Below, one piece after another: positions 27,132-35,792 of a stretch of DNA of 64,000 nt (its first letter is position 1; every line of letters starts with the position of its first letter). The stretch lies in contig NZ_WMKZ01000013.1 in the NCBI RefSeq assembly GCF_019024285.1, positions 1 to 64,000 of the forward strand, in the 5' to 3' direction. This DNA comes from Alkalihalobacterium elongatum. GTDB lineage: Bacteria; Bacillota; Bacilli; Bacillales; Bacillaceae_F. Made by a program: the position numbers and the translations under genes. The notes beneath the pieces were generated by a model. It was not told the origin of the DNA and did not search any database. It worked only from the letters and a program-made list of their open reading frames with translations.

Positions 27132-27617
27132 ATGGCGAAAAAAACAGTCCAAGGACTAGCAGCTGGAATTCTGTTAGCTACTAGCGTGTTTGCTTATATG
27201 TATTTTTTTCAAACAACACACGCTGAAATTGAGCAAGAAGATATTGAAATACCAGAAATAGAACTAAGTAGTGAAGAGATGATGGATATTCTTAAAGACC
27301 AAGGTTTTATCATCTTAGGTGAAGAGGAATACCAACTATTGTTAAAAGGAAGAGAAGAAGCTCAGCGAGAAAATTCACAAGAAGAGGAAAGAGAGCCTCG
27401 CCCGCAAACGATTCATTATACAATTATTAAAATACAAAGTGGCATGAGTAGTATGGATGTTGCAAATTATTTGGAAAAAGTAAATGTCTTGGACGATACA
27501 GAGCAATTTCTGCAGTTTTTACGTGACAATGAACTCACGCACCAAATTAAAGCAGGAGAATTCGAACTAAATAGTTTGATGACCGTGGAAGAAATTGCAT
27601 TAACAATTACCCAATAA
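27132..27617 (+). CDS. MltG (YceG)-like N-terminal domain protein without the catalytic part
   Basis: A 161-residue protein: N-terminal membrane anchor (AAGILLATSVFAYMYFF), an acidic linker (about 30-95), and a C-terminal domain HYTIIKIQSGMSSMDVANYLEKVNVLDD...HQIKAGEFELNSLMTVEEIALTIT. That domain matches the LysM-like N-terminal module of endolytic transglycosylase MltG. The catalytic YceG domain is absent, so it should bind glycan or another cell-wall protein without cleaving. It lies in an operon with the 26758 gene, convergent with the PBP gene. Confidence 0.65.
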   Translation: MAKKTVQGLAAGILLATSVFAYMYFFQTTHAEIEQEDIEIPEIELSSEEMMDILKDQGFIILGEEEYQLLLKGREEAQRENSQEEEREPRPQTIHYTIIKIQSGMSSMDVANYLEKVNVLDDTEQFLQFLRDNELTHQIKAGEFELNSLMTVEEIALTITQ

Positions 27618-27649
27618 AAAAGATACAGGATACATGCACTAAAGAATAA

Positions 27650-27686
27650 AGAAAGAGGCTGACTTTTGAGTCAGCCTCTTTCTTGT
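27650..27686. terminator. Bidirectional terminator between the MltG-like gene and pbpA
   Basis: AAGAAAGAGGCTGACT and AGTCAGCCTCTTTCTT, 16-pair arms with a five-base loop, flanked by A and T runs. One of the AGGCTGA-type hairpins. Confidence 0.9.
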
Positions 27687-27692
27687 AACAGT

Positions 27693-29705
27693 CTAATCTT
27701 CAATTTCGTCATCTTCTGAAGGAAGATTAATGGAAGGGTTTTGTCGTTTTTCTTGTAATTCAAAGAATGCATCCATAGTAGCACCAAGAATGTTCCTTGA
27801 AATAGTAGCATTTGAGTTTTTATTCACATATGGAACTACGACAGCAATTGCAACTTTTGGATCATCGTATGGAGCATATGCTACAAATGTTTGGTTATTT
27901 CCATTATTATTAGCTCCAACCTGTGCTGTTCCTGTCTTACCTGCTACTTGATATGGTTTGTCTGCAAATTGTCGTCCCGTCCCTCGTGAGCCTACAATAA
28001 CTTGTCTGAAACCACGCTGAACCTGTTTAATATGTGCATCATTCATTTGGACACGATTTAATACGGTAGGCTGAAATTGATTAATGACCCTACCTAACTC
28101 CTCTTTCGAAGGTCCTGGTTCCCTTATTTCTTTGACAAGCTGTGGCTTCATACGGTAGCCATCATTTGCAATTGTCGCAACATATTGTGCTAACTGAAGC
28201 GGCGTATACGTATCAAATTGACCAATTGCAAGGTCAAGCAGATTACCACCCATTTGTACACCACCATTATAACCAATAGCCTCTGATGGTATATCAATAC
28301 CTGTTTCAACACCTAGACCAAATTGATTTAAATAGTTTCTAAATTCCATATAAGCACCAGGAAGGTCATTCCAACAACACTTTGTACTGTAATTATAACC
28401 TGCCATCCTCATAGCAATTTGGAACATATAAACGTTTGAAGAAACCTCTAAAGCTGTAATATCGTTAATATTTCCCCAATTTCTAACCGATCTTTTAATT
28501 GGAGTACCAGGCAATTGGATCGGTGAGTCATGAATGATTGTACCTGGACTGACAACCCCTGAATGATAACCTGCTAATACAGTAGCTCCCTTGATAGCAG
28601 AACCCATAACAAAAGCTTTGTTCACAACACCAAGGTGATCAAAATCATTTCCTTCATAACCTGACATCGCTAATACTTCTCCTGTTTTTGGATCGAGCAT
28701 GACGATATAAGCAGCAGGATCACGAAGATAAGCACCCCTGCTTTTTTCTACTTCACGACGCAAAATGTCATCAACTTGTTGTTGCAACTCCATATCAATT
28801 GTAAGGACAAGATCATTTCCTCTTTGTCCTAGTCTATTTAACGATGTACCAATTACTGATCCTCGGCTCGTAATATTTTCAACAATTGCCTTTTGTCCTC
28901 TTAATGCTTGCTCATATTGTTGTTCAAGGTAGCTATTACCGACGTTGTCAGATCTTTCATATCCTCTTGATAAATAATAATCTAAACTTTCTTTCGGTAT
29001 TGCTCCTGTACGACCAAAGAACATTTTAAATGTGTCCCCATAAACGTATTTACGTTTCGCATCAGCAGAAACTTCAATACCTGGTAGCTCTGCTAGATGT
29101 TCCATAATAGCGTGAGCTTCTTCTTTAGTCAATCCTTGTTTAATTCTTTGCGGAGTCAGTGAGAACCCTCTGTCCATTTCCCGCTTTATCGCTAATATTT
29201 GCTTCTCATCTTTGGAGATTTCTGATAGATCATCTTCCGTAATACGATCTAGAGTTAGTTGATACTCTTCTGTATTATCTAATTCTCTTCTTTCTTCAAC
29301 AGTTACTTTTTCAAGCGCTTGTTCACGTCGAGTAAGAATCCAATAATCTTTCAAATCACGTTCTGTAATACTTTTGGTATCTAATTCTATAAAGTTTGTC
29401 AACCTCTCGGCAACCTTTAACTTTTCTTGCTCTGAAGGTCGTGGAGGCTGTGTATAATAAAGCGAAAGTTCGCCCTCATTATCGACAACAATACTACCGT
29501 TACGATCATACATTAATCCCCTAGGAGCATCTAACATTGTCTTCTGGTTCGCCGTGCTCTCAAGGTCTCGCGTAAAATCTTCTCCTTTTACAATTTGGAC
29601 CATTCCTAGTCGAAGTATAAGTGCAGAAAATAATATAAACACAGCAAAAAATAATAAATTCAACCGCGCAGGCACATGATTTTTGCTCTTTTTTTGATTT
29701 GTCAT
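27693..29705 (-). CDS. pbpA: Class B penicillin-binding protein (PBP2A type)
   Basis: A 670-residue monofunctional transpeptidase for lateral-wall peptidoglycan. One N-terminal membrane anchor (LNLLFFAVFILFSALILRLGM), then the PBP dimerisation domain starting DAPRGLMYDRNG, and the transpeptidase domain with SxxK in GSAIKGATV, SxN in EVSSNVYMF and KTGTA near residue 605. The ATG at 29705 follows GAGAGGA; a longer frame to 29774 has no good start. Position next to the MFS gene yqgE and sodA is as for pbpA of B. subtilis; pbpH is the close alternative. The B. subtilis pst operon is missing from the far side. Confidence 0.92.
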   Translation of the reverse strand: MTNQKKSKNHVPARLNLLFFAVFILFSALILRLGMVQIVKGEDFTRDLESTANQKTMLDAPRGLMYDRNGSIVVDNEGELSLYYTQPPRPSEQEKLKVAERLTNFIELDTKSITERDLKDYWILTRREQALEKVTVEERRELDNTEEYQLTLDRITEDDLSEISKDEKQILAIKREMDRGFSLTPQRIKQGLTKEEAHAIMEHLAELPGIEVSADAKRKYVYGDTFKMFFGRTGAIPKESLDYYLSRGYERSDNVGNSYLEQQYEQALRGQKAIVENITSRGSVIGTSLNRLGQRGNDLVLTIDMELQQQVDDILRREVEKSRGAYLRDPAAYIVMLDPKTGEVLAMSGYEGNDFDHLGVVNKAFVMGSAIKGATVLAGYHSGVVSPGTIIHDSPIQLPGTPIKRSVRNWGNINDITALEVSSNVYMFQIAMRMAGYNYSTKCCWNDLPGAYMEFRNYLNQFGLGVETGIDIPSEAIGYNGGVQMGGNLLDLAIGQFDTYTPLQLAQYVATIANDGYRMKPQLVKEIREPGPSKEELGRVINQFQPTVLNRVQMNDAHIKQVQRGFRQVIVGSRGTGRQFADKPYQVAGKTGTAQVGANNNGNNQTFVAYAPYDDPKVAIAVVVPYVNKNSNATISRNILGATMDAFFELQEKRQNPSINLPSEDDEIED

Positions 29706-29767
29706 GTTTAATTCCTCTCTAGAGACACTTTTTTCATTATTCCCAAATGAAACAATGGCTGAGCTCA

Positions 29768-29812
29768 TAAACAAAGTGTCAGGTACCCTAAGATAGGAAC
29801 ACAGACACTTTT
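29768..29812. repeat. Decayed TGTCAGG-type palindrome in the pbpA leader
   Basis: AGTGTCAGGTACCCTA on the plus strand pairs imperfectly with TAGGAACACAGACACTTTTT. It resembles the perfect element at 15875-15900 and follows with T-run on the plus strand. It lies between the 6S-like RNA and pbpA. Confidence 0.45.
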
Positions 29813-29839
29813 TAGTCAGCCCTTTTAATTTTTTACAGT

Positions 29840-30030
29840 AAAAAAACCCGCGTATGCCGTTGCCCTATTGTTTCAAGAACCTACACTCGTAGGTGGGTGT
29901 CCGCAAAAAATTCTCCAACGTCCTATAAAAAGGCATGTTGTTAAATCTTTAATATAGAACTCCCTTTTTAAATCCACGGTTCGAAACAATTAGAAGCTAA
30001 CAAACACGGCAGGTTGTTATTATGTTTTAT
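29840..30030 (-). ncRNA. Probable 6S RNA
   Basis: A free-standing transcription unit of about 190 bases: strong TATAAT upstream, no open frame, and a terminal stem (CCTGC at 30013-30009 with GCGGG at 29851-29847) that runs into a seven-T tract. A second stem of about 14 pairs joins 29978-29993 (CTAATTGTTTCGAACC) to 29865-29881 (GGTTCTTGAAACAATAG). Between them is a large unpaired middle with a small hairpin CCTACGAGTGTAGG on its 3' side. Long closing stems around a central bubble with a small 3' hairpin are the hallmark of 6S RNA, which binds SigA-RNA polymerase. The call rests on architecture and partial memory of Bacillus 6S sequences. Confidence 0.6.
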
Positions 30031-30036
30031 ATAAGT

Positions 30037-30065
30037 ATTATAGCACATTAAACGATCATGTTTAA
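30037..30065 (-). promoter_or_regulatory. Promoter of the 6S-like RNA
   Basis: TTAAAC (30065-30060), 17 bases, TATAAT (30042-30037), placing the start near 30030. Confidence 0.6.
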
Positions 30066-30101
30066 AGTTTAGATTTGTTTTGCTATACTTTTTCAACAAA
30101 T

Positions 30102-31388
30102 TTAGACAGATGTTCCGCCACTATCCCCTTCCCCCTTTTGTTGTCGAGAGAAACTATAGGTTTCGCCGCCTTTATTAAGCGGTATTTTTACTTTTCTAAC
30201 AAAGAAATATATCACCAAGTGACCTGCCCCTAGTATCATAAAAAGTCCTGGAATTCCATACTCCTCATTAAAAACTGTAATTGTAAAGATAAAGGCAAGT
30301 ACTGAAACAATCCTTCCAGAGTTTAAAAACAGTTCACGAACGACGATGTATTCAACCCGCATTTCTGCTGCTTTCCATCCTTTTCCTATGACATCATACG
30401 TCAAGGAAACGTATGGAACTAAAAGCATTGGGTAGGCAATTGAGATTACAACGGCATATATAATAAGACGAGTAAAATTCAAGTCAGTTATAATAATGAA
30501 TACGGCTAAGTAAAGGATGGTCCCCCCTATGAGTATCGATTTTTTTCGAAAAGAAGGCTTCATCAGACGAGTTGCAATAAAATAACAAACAAACGAAACC
30601 GCAGAAGCAACCAATCCATAGGTACCGATTGCCAACTCACTTCCAGTTGCAATATAGACCCAGACGACTATTACAAAAATAAATGTGCCTTCTCTCAATC
30701 CTTGGAAAAAGTGGGCATGAAGAATATGCCTCCAATTATCATTTCGCTTTCTCTCTTTTAATACAGCAAGAAAAGAAAAGCTCCCTGATGCAGGTCTTCG
30801 CTTTAGAAATAAACTTGTAATTACCGCAATGACAAACAAACTTAATGAAATACCAAAAATAATTTTATAACCAAAAAGCTTCTCCATTCTGGTAATGATA
30901 AAGCCCGCTAATATTGGACCGATCATTCCCGCAAATGAAGTCAATAAACCTAAAAATCCATTAAAAAAATCTCTCGTTTCGGGTTCTGTGATTTCAAAAG
31001 TTAATACATTAAAGGCTAACCAATAAAACCCAAACCCAATACCTAATAGCGAACCTAATAAAATTAAGTATTGTGCTGCATTTTCTCCTAAGAAAAGGAC
31101 TGTAAAAAAGAAAACGGATAGGAAGCTAACTCCTAGCCGCAGCACGATAACCCGATCAATTTTTTTTGCAAATCTTCCAGCAAGAATAAATGTTATCGGC
31201 TGCATAACAACAGATGATAAATTATAAAGAGCAATGTCAAGAAACTCCCCAGATTGCTTCCATAAATATACATTAACAAACGTATTAGATAATGCAATAC
31301 TCAAAGCATACAGTCCTCCAATTGTTAAGAGTAGGACTAAATCTCGGTTTACTTCTACATCCCCAACTATCTTTTGCAACATTTTCAT
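30102..31388 (-). CDS. yqgE: YqgE-like MFS transporter
   Basis: A 428-residue protein with about 12 membrane segments in two blocks and the loop FAKKIDRVIVLRLGVS typical of major facilitator proteins. Position between pbpA and sodA equals yqgE of B. subtilis. No substrate can be given. The start ATG lies 12 bases after AAGGTGG, and this ribosome site falls within a hairpin (CTACACC/GGTGTAG at 31398-31417), which may limit its translation. Confidence 0.82.
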   Translation of the reverse strand: MKMLQKIVGDVEVNRDLVLLLTIGGLYALSIALSNTFVNVYLWKQSGEFLDIALYNLSSVVMQPITFILAGRFAKKIDRVIVLRLGVSFLSVFFFTVLFLGENAAQYLILLGSLLGIGFGFYWLAFNVLTFEITEPETRDFFNGFLGLLTSFAGMIGPILAGFIITRMEKLFGYKIIFGISLSLFVIAVITSLFLKRRPASGSFSFLAVLKERKRNDNWRHILHAHFFQGLREGTFIFVIVVWVYIATGSELAIGTYGLVASAVSFVCYFIATRLMKPSFRKKSILIGGTILYLAVFIIITDLNFTRLIIYAVVISIAYPMLLVPYVSLTYDVIGKGWKAAEMRVEYIVVRELFLNSGRIVSVLAFIFTITVFNEEYGIPGLFMILGAGHLVIYFFVRKVKIPLNKGGETYSFSRQQKGEGDSGGTSV

Positions 31389-31476
31389 GCCGTCACTACA
31401 CCACCTTAGGTGTAGTTTGGCGATTTTCGATAGACGTTATTCAACAATTATCACAGGTCAAAAACCTCTTTATAAT

Positions 31477-31514
31477 AAAACACCGCTAACTATATGCAGT
31501 TAGCGGTGTTTTGT
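31477..31514. terminator. Bidirectional terminator between sodA and yqgE
   Basis: AAAACACCGCTAACT and AGTTAGCGGTGTTTT around a short ATATGC-containing loop, right after the sodA stop. Confidence 0.88.
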
Positions 31515-31522
31515 TATGATAT

Positions 31523-32134
31523 TTATTTCGCTTGGCTAAATAGCTTAGCTACTTCGTCCCAGTTAACTACATTCCAAAATGCACTAATGTAGTCTGGGCG
31601 ACGGTTTTGATAGTTTAAGTAATATGCATGCTCCCATACATCTAATCCTAAGATTGGTGTTTTACCTTCCATGATTGGAGAGTCTTGGTTTGGTGTGCTC
31701 ATTACTTCTAGCTCACCGTTGTTCACTACTAACCAAGCCCAACCAGAACCAAAACGTGTAGCTCCAGCTTTTGCAAACTCTTCTTTAAAGCTGTCTAGGC
31801 TACCAAATTTGTTGTTAATAGCTGTCGCTAGGTCACCAGTTGGCTCCCCACCACCATTAGGACTTAAAAGAGTCCAGAACAATGAGTGATTAGCATGACC
31901 GCCACCATTGTTTCTTACTGCTGTACGAATGTTTTCAGGCACAGCATCTAAATTGCTGATTAGGTCTTCGATTGATTTACTAGAAAGCTCATCATGACCT
32001 TCTAATGCAGCATTTAAGTTAGTTACATATGTGTTATGGTGTTTCCCGTGGTGAATGTTCATTGTTTGCTCATCGATATGTGGCTCTAGTGCATTTGGAG
32101 CATAAGGTAATGCAGGTAATTCATATTTTGCCAT
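31523..32134 (-). CDS. sodA: Manganese-type superoxide dismutase
   Basis: A 203-residue cytoplasmic enzyme that dismutates superoxide. Metal ligands are visible: His28 in [12 protein letters not shown], His83 in GHANHSLFW, and the Asp and His of [10 protein letters not shown] near residues 165-169. [11 protein letters not shown] and the Gln region favour the Mn form. Start ATG follows GGGAGGAATTAAA. Single-gene unit with a terminator and a possible promoter (TTGCTT, 17 bases, TGTAAT) about 40 bases upstream. Confidence 0.95.
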   Translation of the reverse strand: MAKYELPALPYAPNALEPHIDEQTMNIHHGKHHNTYVTNLNAALEGHDELSSKSIEDLISNLDAVPENIRTAVRNNGGGHANHSLFWTLLSPNGGGEPTGDLATAINNKFGSLDSFKEEFAKAGATRFGSGWAWLVVNNGELEVMSTPNQDSPIMEGKTPILGLDVWEHAYYLNYQNRRPDYISAFWNVVNWDEVAKLFSQAK

Positions 32135-32395
32135 TTTAATTCCTCCCTAAGCAATTGTTTTCAATTGGTAAAGTATTACAATACAGTTAATATATTTAAG
32201 CAACAGAAATGTTTACTAAGTTGCTCAATAATTACATTATCAAAAAAAACTAGAACATGCAATTAATATGTATACTGCTTTTTATACTTTTCCCACTTTT
32301 TACATTACCCTAATTTTAAAAATCTAATCAAAACAATCATATTTAACGGACAAACCCCATATTGTGAATTACATACATAGATTGGGGGTGTAGAA

Positions 32396-33220
32396 TTGAA
32401 TTGGTTTGAAGCTCTTCTTTTAGGAATTATACAGGGAATATCAGAGTTTCTTCCTATATCTAGTTCAGCACATTTAGTTATTGCTGAAAAACTGCTTGGA
32501 ATAACCATGTCCACTGGAAACTTGACTTTCGAAGTACTTCTTCATGCAGCATCACTGTTAGCAGTCATATGTTTTTTTTGGAGAGACTTACTCGAAATCA
32601 TTAAAGACTTTTTTTCTTACCTTATTCATAAAACAGAAAAAGCAAAAACAAATTATCGTTTTGCTTGGTTAATTGTCGGCGCAACATTAATTACAATGGG
32701 TGTAGGAAAAGGAATTGAAGGATTTATTGGTGATAGAATTACACAAGCATCAACTATTGGGGCCGCCCTCATTGTGACAGGACTTTTCCTAATACTTATT
32801 GAGCATGGAATTAATGTCGGAAACCGTACTGTAAAGGAGATGACCTGGAAAGATTGCATAATTATCGGTTTTGGGCAAGCCTTAGCTGTTATACCAGGAA
32901 TCTCTAGAGCAGGAAGTACATTAATTGTTGCACTGTGGTGTGGTTTGGACAAGGAAACTGCAGTCCGTTATTCGTTTTTACTTTCGATTCCAGTTATTTT
33001 AGGAATTACGATATTAAAACTTCCTGAATTAACAGCCGAAACTTTTGCAGGAGTTGGATTTGAACTTGCAATTGCCTGTTTAGCCTCATTTATATTTGCA
33101 ATTATCGGTATTAAGTGGCTCATTCAAATGTTAAACCAAGCAAAACTAACATACTTCGCCATTTATTGTATAGCACTCGGTACCATCACCTGGATTTTTC
33201 TTAAAGATATAACGATTTAA
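32396..33220 (+). CDS. uppP: UppP (BacA), undecaprenyl-diphosphatase
   Basis: A 274-residue polytopic membrane enzyme that recycles undecaprenyl pyrophosphate for peptidoglycan synthesis and confers bacitracin tolerance. The two active-site motifs are LGIIQGISEFLPISSSAHL near residues 8-26 and PGISRAGSTL near residue 170. TTG start at 32396 follows GGGGGTG by five bases. Divergent from sodA, followed by the tRNA cluster on the other strand. Confidence 0.95.
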   Translation: MNWFEALLLGIIQGISEFLPISSSAHLVIAEKLLGITMSTGNLTFEVLLHAASLLAVICFFWRDLLEIIKDFFSYLIHKTEKAKTNYRFAWLIVGATLITMGVGKGIEGFIGDRITQASTIGAALIVTGLFLILIEHGINVGNRTVKEMTWKDCIIIGFGQALAVIPGISRAGSTLIVALWCGLDKETAVRYSFLLSIPVILGITILKLPELTAETFAGVGFELAIACLASFIFAIIGIKWLIQMLNQAKLTYFAIYCIALGTITWIFLKDITI

Positions 33221-33259
33221 TCCCTCTTTTTAGTTTAATAAAATTTGATAAATCAACTA

Positions 33260-33295
33260 AAAAAAGCTTATGATTGTGAACTCAATCATAAGCAT
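33260..33295 (-). terminator. Terminator of the tRNA cluster
   Basis: GCTTATGATTG and CAATCATAAGC with a six-base loop, followed by TTTTTTAG on the minus strand, 15 bases after tRNA-Ser. Confidence 0.9.
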
Positions 33296-33309
33296 CTTTG
33301 TATGTATTA

Positions 33310-33402
33310 TGGCGGAGGAAGAGGGATTCGAACCCCCGCGCGGTTTAACCCGCCTGTCGGTTTTCAAGACCGATCCCTTCAGCCGGACTTGGGTATTCCT
33401 CC
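33310..33402 (-). tRNA. tRNA-Ser (anticodon TGA)
   Basis: A 93-base tRNA with long variable arm, acceptor GGAGGAA/TTCCTCC, anticodon loop TCTTGAAAA giving TGA, and encoded CCA. Confidence 0.95.
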
Positions 33403-33413
33403 ACAAACAATAT

Positions 33414-33490
33414 TGGTGGACCCTGTAGGACTCGAACCTACGACCAATCGGTTATGAGCCGACCGCTCTGACCAACTGAGCTAAGGGTCC
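33414..33490 (-). tRNA. CAT-anticodon tRNA, probably tRNA-Ile2 (lysidine type)
   Basis: Acceptor GGACCCT/AGGGTCC, anticodon loop CTCATAA, CCA encoded, 77 bases. Because the other CAT tRNA at 33599 has the body of the elongator tRNA-Met, this one, with its GGACC acceptor, is most likely the isoleucine tRNA whose C34 is changed to lysidine. Automated tools would call it Met. Confidence 0.85.
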
Positions 33491-33495
33491 TTAAA

Positions 33496-33572
33496 TGGGG
33501 CGGCTGATGGGAATCGAACCCACGAATGCCGGAACCACAATCCGGTGCGTTAACCACTTCGCCACAACCGCC
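33496..33572 (-). tRNA. tRNA-His (anticodon GTG)
   Basis: Anticodon loop ATTGTGGT gives GTG. An extra 5' G (G-1) pairs with the C before CCA, the identity mark of tRNA-His. CCA is encoded. Confidence 0.95.
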
Positions 33573-33598
33573 ATATTCATATTTAAGTTTTAAAAATT

Positions 33599-33675
33599 TG
33601 GTAGCGGCGGAGGGAGTCGAACCCACGACCTCACGGGTATGAACCGTACGCTCTAGCCAGCTGAGCTACACCGCC
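33599..33675 (-). tRNA. tRNA-Met, elongator (anticodon CAT)
   Basis: Acceptor GGCGGTG, anticodon loop TTCATAC, T arm GGGTTCGACTCCC, CCA encoded. It lacks the mismatch at the top of the acceptor stem seen in initiator tRNA. Confidence 0.93.
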
Positions 33676-33683
33676 AAATTTTT

Positions 33684-33759
33684 TGGCTCCACAGGCAGGA
33701 CTCGAACCTGCGACCGATCGGTTAACAGCCGATTGCTCTACCAACTGAGCTACTGTGGA
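33684..33759 (-). tRNA. tRNA-Asn (anticodon GTT)
   Basis: Acceptor TCCACAG/CTGTGGA, anticodon loop CTGTTAA giving GTT, T arm with GTTCGAGTC, CCA encoded. First gene of the five-tRNA transcript Asn-Met-His-Ile2-Ser. Confidence 0.95.
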
Positions 33760-33777
33760 ATATTAACGACGATTTTT

Positions 33778-33806
33778 ATTATAACTAAATTAGTGCTTTT
33801 AGTCAA
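33778..33806 (-). promoter_or_regulatory. Promoter of the tRNA cluster
   Basis: TTGACT (33806-33801), exactly 17 bases, TATAAT (33783-33778), 19 bases before tRNA-Asn. The best promoter match in the window. Confidence 0.85.
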
Positions 33807-33999
33807 CACCTGATAATGCAATTTTATTGACTTATGGAAATTGGTGTTAACGAAAAGTAATATATCATAAACTAGCTATATTGACAAGTATTTTTTATAC
33901 TAGTATCTCACGTAACACATCACTTGTAGCATCTTTTTATCTCTTGTAAAATATATGATGGGAGTTGCTAATTAAAGGAAAAGGAGTAGACATAACTAA

Positions 34000-34803
34000 A
34001 TGAACATATTTAAACAGCTGATAAGGAGCTTATATTCACCTAAAGATATAGCTACATTTAGGTTTCAAGGTATTGGAAAAACCATTTTCTATATTTTCCT
34101 ATTAATGGCTATTATTTCAATACCAAGTGCGATTAGTTTTTCAACCACTGCTTATCAAGGTGTCAACTATTTAGCCACATCTTTAGAAGATGAGATACCT
34201 AATTTCGCTTTTCAAAACGGTGTTCTAACCTCTGATTTAACAGAACCTTTTATTGATGGTGATGAAGATGGGGTATTCATACTCGATTCAACTGGGCAGT
34301 TAACTGTCGCTGATGTCTCTGATTATCAAAATGGTCTAGCTTTGCTTGAGCGAGAAGCAGTTATTATAACAGATGGGATAACGGAAACATTTAGATATCG
34401 AGACTTAGGCAATTTAAATTTAACAAAGGAAGAAATCTCCAGTTTGGTTAATAGTATCGCTGAAGTACTTCCAGTTATCTTAACAGTTTTTCTACTAATA
34501 CTTTATCTTTTCTATACAGCATTAAAATTTATTGGGGTAACTGTATTAGCTTTAATTGGATTAATGTTAAAAAATAAAGCTCAATTAAATCTTAAGTATC
34601 GCCACTTATGGATTTTAGCTGCTTATACGGTCACATTACCAACTGCTTTCTTTGCTTTTACTGAAGCACTAGGAATTATAATTCCATTTTCCTTTTTATT
34701 TTATTGGGCTATTGCTATTTTCATGTTGTACCGTGTCCTTCAATATGTCCCTAAACCAAAACCTCGAGAAGATAGTGAGAACTACGCACCCAAAACCGAA
34801 TAA
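34000..34803 (+). CDS. yqgB: DUF1189 membrane protein (YqgB-like)
   Basis: A 267-residue protein with an N-terminal membrane segment (TIFYIFLLMAIISIPSAISF), an extracellular middle of about 110 acidic residues, and four membrane segments in the C-terminal half. The opening MNIFKQLIRSLYSPKDIATFRFQGIG is typical of DUF1189. B. subtilis yqgB, a DUF1189 gene, lies near sodA, supporting the name. Function is unknown to me. AAGGAG precedes the ATG at rather long spacing. Confidence 0.82.
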   Translation: MNIFKQLIRSLYSPKDIATFRFQGIGKTIFYIFLLMAIISIPSAISFSTTAYQGVNYLATSLEDEIPNFAFQNGVLTSDLTEPFIDGDEDGVFILDSTGQLTVADVSDYQNGLALLEREAVIITDGITETFRYRDLGNLNLTKEEISSLVNSIAEVLPVILTVFLLILYLFYTALKFIGVTVLALIGLMLKNKAQLNLKYRHLWILAAYTVTLPTAFFAFTEALGIIIPFSFLFYWAIAIFMLYRVLQYVPKPKPREDSENYAPKTE

Positions 34804-34810
34804 TGAATGC

Positions 34811-34842
34811 AAAGAGGCTGATCACAAACGATCAGCCTCTCC
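34811..34842 (+). terminator. Terminator of yqgB
   Basis: GAGGCTGATC and GATCAGCCTC arms with a six-base loop, followed by a C/T-rich tract. AGGCTGA-type hairpin. Confidence 0.75.
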
Positions 34843-34941
34843 TTTCTTTCTATACACCTTACACTTTGAAATCACTGCTTATTACTTTTTCTGTATTCGC
34901 TTAAAGCCGAGTTTATAGTTAACATCAACTTCTTACAATCT

Positions 34942-35577
34942 CTATTCACCCTCAACTTTTTTCACAACAATTCTAGTTCCATCAACAGATACAACTTCAA
35001 TAACAGTATCTTGTGTTAACCAATTATTTTCACTCGTAGCGCTATATTGTTTTCCGTCTACCTCCATTGTCCCTATCGGACGAAACGGAGTTACAGTTTT
35101 TCCCCTTTTCCCAATTAATTCTTTGTAACTTGTATTAATTGAATTGTATCCAAGATCTCCTGTTAATCGATCTCTAAGCGTCATTTTCGCCCAGAGCTTT
35201 CTCGAAGGGAATACTTTAAGAAATAGTAATGAAGTTGCCGCACCAAGTACTAAACCCATCGCAACTAATGCCCCATAAATAAAAGTTGGTGCTGGAATTG
35301 CTAAAGCGATTATCATAAGAGCAACTCCTAAAAAAGCAATTGTTCCATCACTGATTGCCTTTCCATCAACAATGATTAATATGAGTCCAGTGATGTAAAG
35401 CAATACAACCCATATTCCTGTATCTCCAGCAATATGATGGGAAAAATAAACCGCCATAATAGCAATACCTAAAATACCAAATATCCCTTTAACCTTAACA
35501 AGTAATTCTCCGAACAAGAAAAGTGTTCCTAAAAAAACTACGAGAAACCCAATACTAGCAATATTAAGTACATCCAT
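34942..35577 (-). CDS. NfeD-family membrane protein
   Basis: A 211-residue protein with four or five membrane segments in its first 130 residues and a C-terminal OB-fold-like NfeD domain (ELIGKRGKTVTPFRPIGTMEVDGKQYSATSENNWLTQDTVIEVVSVDGTRIVVKKV). NfeD proteins normally sit beside flotillin or stomatin genes and affect membrane microdomains; here no such partner is adjacent. GGAGG lies nine bases before the ATG at 35577. Confidence 0.88.
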   Translation of the reverse strand: MDVLNIASIGFLVVFLGTLFLFGELLVKVKGIFGILGIAIMAVYFSHHIAGDTGIWVVLLYITGLILIIVDGKAISDGTIAFLGVALMIIALAIPAPTFIYGALVAMGLVLGAATSLLFLKVFPSRKLWAKMTLRDRLTGDLGYNSINTSYKELIGKRGKTVTPFRPIGTMEVDGKQYSATSENNWLTQDTVIEVVSVDGTRIVVKKVEGE

Positions 35578-35669
35578 TAACTTCAACCTCCAATCCTTTT
35601 AAATATACGAAATGAAATGAAATAAGTTTCATTTCATTTTTTGGTTAAGCTATATATGAGGTGAAAATT

Positions 35670-35792
35670 ATGAAAAAAAATATAAGTAAACCCAATCAGC
35701 AAACTATACCTTTAACAGAAGTATTAAAAAAGGAGCATCCTACAACTACAAACGCGTTTGCAACAGTTAAAACTAAACCTCTCCTTATTTAA
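35670..35792 (+). CDS. Small ORF, possibly the front part of a frameshifted gene
   Basis: Forty codons starting MKKNISKPNQQTIPLTEVL with AGGTGA seven bases upstream of the ATG. The frame stops at TAA (35790-35792) inside a run TTTAAAA. Moving one base opens a further basic, helical stretch KIVTKAKEKYIQKGGVFKRL ending at TAG 35869-35871, so the full gene may have been about 67 residues. I do not recognise it. Either a short real peptide, or a decayed gene. Confidence 0.4.
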   Translation: MKKNISKPNQQTIPLTEVLKKEHPTTTNAFATVKTKPLLI

